Shown piece after piece: positions 56,345 to 64,000 of a stretch of DNA of 64,000 bases (position 1 is the first letter of the stretch; the number at the start of each line of letters is the position of its first letter). The DNA lies in NCBI GenBank assembly GCA_034401135.1, contig JAWZSP010000006.1:3286001-3350000 (forward strand), read 5' to 3'. Source of the DNA: Volutella citrinella (lineage: Eukaryota; Ascomycota; Sordariomycetes; Hypocreales; Nectriaceae). The position numbers were made by a program, and so were the translations under genes. The notes beneath the pieces are model-generated. The model searched no databases. It worked only from the letters and a program-made list of their open reading frames with translations, and was not told the origin of the DNA.

Positions 56345-57867
56345 AGCCAAGACAATAGCTGACACATGTGAGAAATTGACGCTTTGGCGTCCCGAGCAAT
56401 GCGTGTGCGCCTTGCAGCAGCTCCTAGCCTCAGTCTTGCTCACCGCGTGCCGTGTTCTTCTGTCAACACTCACAAAGCCACCAACGTTGCGCTCGGCTGT
56501 CAAATGTACTGCACCTTCTCTCCAAGCACACCCAGTAGCGCCACGCCTGATGTCATTCATTACTGACAATAGGGACCGTCTTTCTGTTAAAGGGGAGGCC
56601 CGTGATCCCCACCAGCGATGGTGTGCCCGCCCCCCGCGATGTCAAGCACTGCCCGTCTCTTCAGCGACGCCATTCGCCAAAGTAGCCGAGCACGCAGACA
56701 ACTGACTGGCTGCGACGTTGGGCGGAATGTCGTTCTCCAGTGAAGTGCGCGCAAGAACGGGGCGGCGGCCGGAAGGGGCGCGTGCGCTATGTGGGCATCG
56801 GAGCAAACGAAGCAAACCTGGTCCTCTGATCTCGTGCTGCCTCTAACCGCCACCCAACCCACTTGACCCTCCTCCACTCAATTACGGCGCGAGGCGTCGT
56901 TTCCTTCATCCAAACCGGCCCGAGCTGTGCTTGCTTCTTGGCCGTTTCTATTATGGGGACCGTGTTTGTGCCGTTGGACAGCTGTCGGGGGCCGAGGGTG
57001 GTGGCTGTGCGCATCCGAGTCGACGACCCTCCTCCAACGGCTGATCCGAGCGTTTCTTGGAGATTGCCGAACCTTTTGTTCCTGCCAACACACCGTCTGG
57101 TCCCTGGATAGATGCACAGTAGTAGCAGAAGACGCCGTCGACAGGTCCGTGTCACTGACAAGCGTCATCCTCTGGGCTCCGGCTGCCCTTCAGCCCTGCG
57201 TCCAACTGGGGTGGCAGGGACCAGCGCCAGCCACGCGGCGGAGAGGCACAATATCAAAGATTGACAGGGAAGCCACCACAGTGCCTGGATTGGAATGTCA
57301 TCTGAAGGAATACTCGTACTGTAGTCCGGGTGCTGTAGCGATGCAGTGTCATTGTTAGCAACCATCTTGCGAAGTGAGCCCATTCACTATTAATGCTTCA
57401 CGTCCATTCAACCGCCTTGTGCGCGTGTATACATCTCCGATTACTAATTTTAGCTAATCATTTTGGTGGTACATTTTGCACAGCAAGGGGTGGCACAGTT
57501 GCATCAAAGCTTGGCCCCCCTTGCTTCACACCCATACACTTCTTCACCTAGCGCAACAAAGGAGACCCAGTCCCTTGCATAACCACCATGTTGCTCTCAA
57601 CCACCCCGGCTCTCATCTCTCTCATCTCTCTCTCTCCTCTTGGTGCTAGTTGACACAATAATTCGCTTCTGCTTGCTCACTAGTAAAATATTCGTAAATC
57701 TGTACAAAAGAAAGTATTCACAATGAAGGAAAGCTAGAGTTATAGGCGTTACATAAGAATCGTCTCCATTCGTCGTGTCAATGTCGGTCCTGGCGAGACA
57801 TGGGTATCGGGGGGGTAGGAGAATAGAAATCAATCTTGGGCGCTTTTGCCTCGTCGGTAAAATACGC
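56345..57867. other. Convergent intergenic region (IWR1 / SANT-like gene)
   Basis: About 1.5 kb of 3' flanks. A CT microsatellite (about 57609-57640) and AT-rich DNA follow near 57400-57480 and 57640-57720. No gene seen. Confidence 0.5.
57609..57640. repeat. CT-rich microsatellite
   Basis: An interrupted (CT)n/CTCAT tract of about 32 bases in the SANT-like gene's 3' flank. Simple sequence, no function implied. Confidence 0.65.
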
Positions 57868-59065
57868 TCAGAGTTTCATTCGGCGCTGTTCCTTTCTCCG
57901 CCTTCGTTCACGGCGCTCCCGGTATTGCAGAGCTCGCTTCGCAGCTATTCGATTGTTAGCGTGGCTCCGAGAGACAAGTATGGGAGTCTAGAACTCGCAG
58001 AACACATACCCCAGTCTCTAGACTTGTGCTTCAACTCGGGATCAACCCACACGTAGTTGATGGCTCGCTCTGGGTACCTCTGACCCAGACCCAAGGGCTC
58101 CATTGGCTTGTCTTGGCTGTCCCGCTCACGACACTTGATGCCGATCTGGCGAGGCTCCAGGTCCTCTTCATTGTCAAATATCAGCCACCCTTCTTGGTCC
58201 CAGACCGGGATGCGTTGGTTCATTCGATAGTACCAGGCCTGGAGGCCCTGGACAGTACGCTCGGGTGTGCGGCCAAAACGGGACGCAAACTCCTGCTTGA
58301 TGCGCTGCCACTTCATCTTCTTGTCGTGCCATGCGTAGATGATGAAGTCTCCCTCCTCTGTTGTATACTTTTGGTTGATGTGACGGTTCTCGCCCTCAGG
58401 TGGAGGGCTTGGATAGCAGTCCATGGCACTTTGGTTGTGAATCGATGGGCTACCGAGGCCGTATCCCTGATAGCTCTCCAGATGTGGGTAACCGGAAGGC
58501 GGCTGGCGGGTTTGGTCCATGTTGAGAGCGTACTGGCTGAGACTGGTAATCGTTCCCCATCGTGAAGCAAATAGATCGGTGGACGGGTCCTCCGAAAGCC
58601 GGCTCCTCGGTGCCCATGGCGCTTGTGACTGGATGATGGGTTGAAGGGAAGGCAGAGCCTGGCCACGGGAGATGGTAGGGAGAGGGGATGGAGGGCACCA
58701 CGAGTTGGCGGGCCCATGAGTGCGAACAAGTGCCTCGACCCCTAGGTCGAACTCGCCAAGGCTAGGTAGCCTGACTCGACAGTTTTCTAGATGAGAGCTG
58801 CGATGAAGAAATCCTGGTAGAGGAGTGTTGTCCTGTGTCGCTTCCGAACAAAGGCCTGTGCACATGGTTAGTGAAGGAAGCCGGCATCAGCGATCTTCAG
58901 CCGTCACGTACCCTCAATCTTGACCCTGGGGCTTCCCGAGTTCGAGGATGGGGGTGTCTGGGATTGCAGCTGCTGTTGGGCTGGAGAAAACATCGGCTGA
59001 TCGCGCCGGAACTTGGTGGGAGTTGGCGCCAGGGCAGTTGGAGGGTCGATCCTGTGAAGGCTCAT
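57868..59065 (-). CDS. SANT/Myb-like DNA-binding domain protein
   Basis: Exons 59065..58912, 58855..58010 and 57944..57868 (introns of 56 and 65 bases, all in frame) give 358 aa. The last exon supplies an extremely basic tail (AAKRALQYRERRERRRRKEQ) after DW. Around residues 212-262 is a helical SANT/Myb-like unit: YTTEEGDFIIYAWHDKKMKW, QRIKQEFASRFGRTPERTVQ, then GLQAWYYRMNQRIPVW. The N-terminal 200 residues are low-complexity Pro/Ser/Gln. This composition suggests a nuclear DNA-binding protein. I know no exact orthologue. The true 5' end may lie further upstream, because a CTTCACAG acceptor sits just before the ATG at 59065. Confidence 0.75.
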
Positions 59066-62000
59066 CTTGGCTGCCTTTCTGTGAAGCACAAGCTCTAATG
59101 AACTTTCCAGGGATGGTTGCAGTTCCCTTTGAAGGGCTGTCGAACGGAGCCAGCGGTGGGTTGTATGTAGATGGATGACGCCTAGACGACGAGTCTGGAA
59201 AGCAGAATATGGTTTCTAGACACCACGACGCAGCAACGGGACAACAAAGAGGTCTTAAGTAACAAGGGAGATTGTCGAAGGATGCTGAACACAGAGATGG
59301 TTTGCGACAGGCAGGATCGAGACATGAAGGGGGGTTTGGGTCTCTTGTACTCGGCGGACTGTCGAAGATGCTGGCGGACAGGGCAGGGCAGGGCAGGGAA
59401 AGCCGGTTCACTGGCTTATGCAAGCGGTTTCCTCTGCGGTTTTCCTTTGGTGCCTGAATCAACAGTGGCAAGCCCGCCCAGATGAAAGGCAATGCGGTCG
59501 CCGGTGATTGTCTCGACCTTGGGGAGGGTCTGTGTGCCACCCCTGCTGGATACGAAGGTGACGCTAACGAGAAGGTCAACAGCTATTGTGAAAAGGTGGC
59601 TGCTCCTGTACCTCCCACGCCTCTTGCCAGGGAGATGGGGGTGGGTTGAAGTGCAGAAGTCGGCAAAGACGGGACCTGCGGATATGAAAGACATGGAGCA
59701 ACATGCAGTAGGCCATTCGCGGGCAGCTGGGGGCAGCTGGAGCCAGCAGCCAGCAGCCCGGCGTCCCTGGAGCGAGCTTTCTTGTTTTGATACCCGTTCC
59801 CACACCTCCAGCTGCCTCGGGCGGCATCGTCACTTCTGACGGGGAGCATATCCGTGACCCGCAGCCTGACCGGCTCCGTCCAGTGCTGCAGTAATGTACG
59901 TACAGTACATCAGCAGGTGGAGAAGACGGCGCGGGATACGGGGTGAGCCTGTTGGTTGTAGGTCTAAGTCTAAGTACTCTACTCCGTACTGTGCAGTGTG
60001 GTGCCCGCATATAAGACAAGCGGTCGCGGTCACGCAGAGCAGACTGTGGACGGACAGCCAGGAGAGTGTGGGAAGGGGAAGGGGAGTGGATTCTCGCCAT
60101 CCGATGTGGGTTCCATGAGCCACATGGGCGTCGGTTGGTCAAGGTGGGAAATACAATCTCTGGGATTCCGTCCAAGCTGAGAGGGAAAACGTCTCCAGGC
60201 GTTTGGCCACGAACAAAAGGGGACCCTCACGGTAAGTTGCAAGCAAGGGGAAGATAGCCTGGCTGGGTAGGTGGTGGGGATGCGATGGGATCCCCTGGAG
60301 GAGCACCCCCTCCTCCTCTTCCCGTGGTCTCGGGGCATGGGCTGCGGCTCTCAGTAATGCATGCGGTACGGAGTGCCGGGGGACCAGAGCCTGGAGAGGA
60401 GGGCAGGGTGAAGACTCTAATCGCACGGCCCTCGAGCATCGGATCAGCGCCATCTCAGATTCTCAAAGTGGCACACACGGTGAGGGCCAAGTTGACACCT
60501 CCATTTTGGGCGCGCCTTGATCCAGCCGCGCCCCATTGACGCACATTAGATCGAGCAAGCTAGACACCGGCACTGTCCAAAGCCAACCCTGGCACCCTGC
60601 CGCTCAGATCCAGGTGGGCCGCCGTTGATTGGCTTCGACAGCCAACAAAGGCGCGCCTCCTCAGGGATCAGATGCCGGGGGTTGCCACAGTGCTGGGGCG
60701 TTGAGCACCTTACCCAAGTACGCGTCTTGTATGCTGCCACAGCCTGCCAGACAGTACGGAGACGGTTTAGAGCCGGGAATGGCAAACTTTGTTCGGCCAT
60801 CCCATCCGACCCATTGGATTGGCCGTTGCGCCAGCTCAAGGGCGGAGCAGGCTGTCACCAACTAGTCGTAGCTGGAACATACCGAGTTAGTCTGGGGTCG
60901 ACGTTTGGCTGGCAACGCTCCCTTTCCTTCTTTGAGCATCAATTGCGAAGAGTCCGTGCCGCACACCAGATTGCGAGAGGCGAGCGAGCAAGCGAGCCAG
61001 AGGGGCGGGCTGGGTCGCTGGGATGAACATTGGATGATTTAATGACACAGGACGGACGGACGGCCAGGCCTCGCCCGCAGGAATCTCGGCAGAGCCCACA
61101 GTGGTGAACCTGCGCAAGGAAGCTGGCAAGCTGGACCCCGACCTGGAGTGAGCGTTGGCCGTCGTCGTCGTCCCAAGGCGGCGCCGCCGTGGGGTTGGGG
61201 CCGGGAGGCTGATCTGACGGGGCCTCGTGCGGGGTTGGTGTATTCTCTACGACGCCTTCGGTCAATCAGGTCATCCACGGATGTTGGACAGCGGTTCCAA
61301 GCCTCCAACGCTGCCGGCCATTGTACTACGTACAGCAAGACGCCTCGTTGCCACTCTGCTTGTATCTGCTCTCATGCCTTGGCTGGCTGTGGGCCCAAGC
61401 CCGGCCACTGGACCATCCAATGTGTCCACATGTACGGAGTACTCTGTAGGCGGCTCTGAACTAGGCCAAGCTGGCCGCTTAGACACGAGCCTACGCCTTT
61501 AATGTGGTGAACCAGCGGCTGGCATCAGATGAAATCTGACAGGTATCCTGCTTGGATGGAGCTGTTTCTCCACACGACTGCAGACGGCTCGACAGCAAAA
61601 TGTGCACCCATGGCTCATAGGCCATCATCCATGGTCCCATCCGCTGAGCTTCGACGTGTCGTTTCTTCTTCCGGCTTCGTACTGAAATATGCCAAGCTAC
61701 GTTCAGAAGGTGCGACCGCCTGGTTACTGTGTGTCTCGAGAGCCCACTTCAGCGTCGGTTCGGGGAGGGGCGCGGCTGTAGCAGCATGACGCCTCGTTTC
61801 CATTGTGAATGATGAATGCTGCCGGTCTTCGACGACGAGCGCACAGTGGCCAACCGTGCGTGGGTGAGACTTGACACAGCCTGGGCCGTCCAACTCGCCT
61901 CCGGCTTGCCTTGTACGGCGTTTGCCTCGAGCAGACATTCCCCCAATGACTTAGGCGCTGATTGGTCCCCTGTCACGGCGCAGAGGCTTTGACCTCGATG

Positions 62001-64000
62001 GGCCGTTGGCTCTTGATCCGTCTCTCAGCAAGCCCGATTGGGGGGATCTGACCGTCGGATTTCAGCTGCCACCCCAGCCTTCTCCACAAGGTGGCATCCG
62101 TCATTGTGTGTGCAGTAGTCCGTATCGCGGTCATGAGATATGGAGGGGGCGTGCGGCTCCCGGCCTGGCAGCAGCGTCGTCCCTTGCGAGGTTGATATAT
62201 GTCGTTAGTCGGAGCCGACAGCCAATCTCCCGACACTGCTCACGGAGCACTTGGTCGTTGAACAGGCGGCCTCGGTGGTCCGAAGACGGGCATGCGATAC
62301 GGCGTCATAAGCCCGGGGCAGGGGGATGGGAGGTCACCAGAGGATTGACATTTTGCTTTTTCGCTCTTGGCCAACTCGCCGAGGTTGCAAAAGCTCGACG
62401 GTGGAGTGGCTCCATGCCGCCACAGGACCAAGTGTTGCCAACCACATCCATCCGTCTAGTGGTGCAGAAGGAGCCTTCAAGGCTATGTGTGGAAGTGAGC
62501 TGCGAGGAAGGTGAGAGCTGATAGATTGGCGGGGAAGCGCTGGGTTGGCCAAAAGTTAGTTTGCAACTTGGACTCTTCGGGACAAGCAACTTTGTGCCAA
62601 CATGACAGGACGACCGACAGACGACGAAATTTCCGAAAGAGATCTTTTCCCTACCTACTCACTAGTACCCAGATGGTAACCGAGGACGACGAATACTGCC
62701 AATGGATCGATACCTACCTGTGTGCCGACAGATGGGACTGAGTTGTCCTATGCGCTCTTGCCGTCTCTACACTCTAATCAAACGGTGCGCCCTGTTGCAG
62801 TGGCCACTCAAGCCCTGTCATCAAGTCTCACACATGTGGACGCCGCCATCCTCATCATTGCCGCATCGGCTCATCCCAAGGACGACCTCGCTGCCCACCC
62901 CTAATCTGCCAAGTTGATTGCCGTAGCTAACGACTGTTATTGCCGCCTTGGTATTATGGCGTTTGATCCATCGTCCTCCCGCGCCCGTGCGTATGTTAGT
63001 GGACATGGTAAGTAAATGGCGACTATCGGATGGACGGACACGGCTCGTTGAGGCAGTCAATCCCACTCCCGGCGCCCCATCCCGATCAACTGCGCAGCCA
63101 ACATGGCGCATGCCTATCTATACCGTGGCTAACGCGTCTCATTTGTCGAAACCGTGTGATAGCGTCCATCTACTGCACCCTGGGCACCGTGGAACACCCA
63201 GGTCCCTGGGTTCCCAACCTCCCTACCTAGTAGGGCGTGCTACTACCCATTGTCAACCCCGGATGCACTAACATCATAGTTCGCCAAGGATTCAGTTCAC
63301 GATTGAGGCCGTAGAGCCATCAAAATACGTGATGTTGGCGTGTTCCATCCCTTGCTGGCCCTGTGTCGATTATCACCAGAAGAAAGTCAGTCTGTGTGCA
63401 TGGACGGCAGTCAATGAAGCCTAGTGGTGCGGAGAACAGAGGGTCCCTGCGGCCTCCCGTCCGTCGTTCGTCTGCCACTGCACACTAATTATCAAGGCGG
63501 TTAGACCTCCTTCGCACCAGCGCTCCAGGGCTAGCAAAGCCGCGTGAGACCTACCAACTACACCTCACGAGAAACATGCCCGTCGAGAGAGGTGCCCATC
63601 GGCTTTCAGCCAACGCCCAGACGCAAATCGCATCTCTTTGGTTTCTTTTTCTCCCATGTCTGGCCAGTGGGCGATCTGCGGCTGACATGGCACATCTCGA
63701 CGGGGCTGTTCCTTGCACCAGATCTAATCAAACATGACTCGGCCATCAGTGTCTCAACCATGGCCTCTGAGCCCACGCCTTCACCGGCCGACAAGCTTCG
63801 TTCGTCAGACTCATCCGACTGCCGCTGGCCGTGCAGCTTGTAATAATTACGGCTTGCCCCATAACCCCAGGCGGGTACAGCCGTAGACGTAGCCCATGGG
63901 CGGCTCGTGTCCTCGATGTGCAAATCTTCACGGGCTGTTGCGACGCCGGGTTGCCACTCGCCCCTTTGTGCAGACGGCTCATTTGATCTCAATTTCCAAT
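59066..64000. other. Gene-poor 4.9-kb tail of the window
   Basis: No gene is supported. Open frames up to about 220 codons overlap on both strands and are compositionally random. The region holds the SANT-like gene promoter, two TACGGAGTA or TACTCCGTA motifs (59980, 61433), a near match at 60365, an ATGTAC-GTACA-GTACAT inverted repeat (59894-59910) and GGCAGGGCAGGG-type simple sequence near 59380. A gene with its coding part beyond 64000 cannot be excluded. Confidence 0.5.

Noticed and set aside
58914..59579. 221-codon open frame upstream of the SANT-like gene
   Set aside because: It overlaps the supported first exon in another frame. The spliced frame (MSLHRIDPPTAL ... VKIEG) continues into the conserved part; this one does not.

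Overview
This window is nuclear DNA of a filamentous ascomycete, most likely a Sordariomycete and probably Hypocreales. The genes are interrupted by short introns (about 49-300 bases, most 50-65) with GTAAGT/GTATGT-type donors, CTAAC/CTGAC branch points and YAG acceptors. Coding DNA is GC-rich, and the proteins are of Pezizomycotina type (for example Cla4 with PH, CRIB and kinase domains, and DUF7136 and ULD-type proteins). I support 20 protein-coding genes and one decayed gene fragment. I see no rRNA, tRNA, CRISPR array or intact transposon.

Layout. 0.3-11.4 kb: SNF5/SMARCB1-family remodeller subunit (-), EBP1/Cdb4-like curved-DNA-binding protein (+) and an Rco1-type double-PHD protein (+). 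13.2-16.8 kb: a JSN1-like RRM-Pumilio RNA-binding protein (-). 16.8-20.5 kb: gene-free. 20.5-24.5 kb: a small accessory block, all on the - strand, with a truncated Hce2/Ecp2-type secreted protein fragment, a DUF7136 GPI-type secreted protein, and an NLR-like N-terminal plus ubiquitin-like-domain protein. 26.2-29.2 kb: PAK kinase Cla4 (-). 29.2-32.4 kb: gene-free.

32.4-45 kb is a dense housekeeping stretch: glycyl-tRNA synthetase (-) and NIP7 (+) head to head; PRO1 glutamate 5-kinase (-) and ATP23 protease (+) head to head; Aurora kinase (-); an unrecognised protein (-); and TIP41 (+). 45-51.4 kb: a disordered acidic/basic nuclear-type protein (-), mitochondrial DEAD-box helicase MRH4 (-) and a CBM48/AMPK-glycogen-binding-like protein (-). 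53-59 kb: an APH-fold phosphotransferase (+), IWR1 (+) and a SANT/Myb-like protein (-). The last 5 kb contain no gene I can support.

Most genes are unrelated housekeeping functions: chromatin, ribosome biogenesis, translation, mitochondria, TOR/PP2A, mitosis and polarity. No biosynthetic cluster is evident. The most unusual part is the 20.5-24.5 kb block, which pairs a decayed effector/chitinase-like tail with a secreted DUF7136 protein and a lone NLR-like regulatory protein. Gene-expression details worth following are a uORF whose stop overlaps the TIP41 start, paired weak and strong start codons in the glycyl-tRNA synthetase, a 6-base terminal exon in the Pumilio gene, and a NAGNAG acceptor in CLA4. 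Exon boundaries were assigned by eye from splice signals and frame continuity; none was checked against RNA data.
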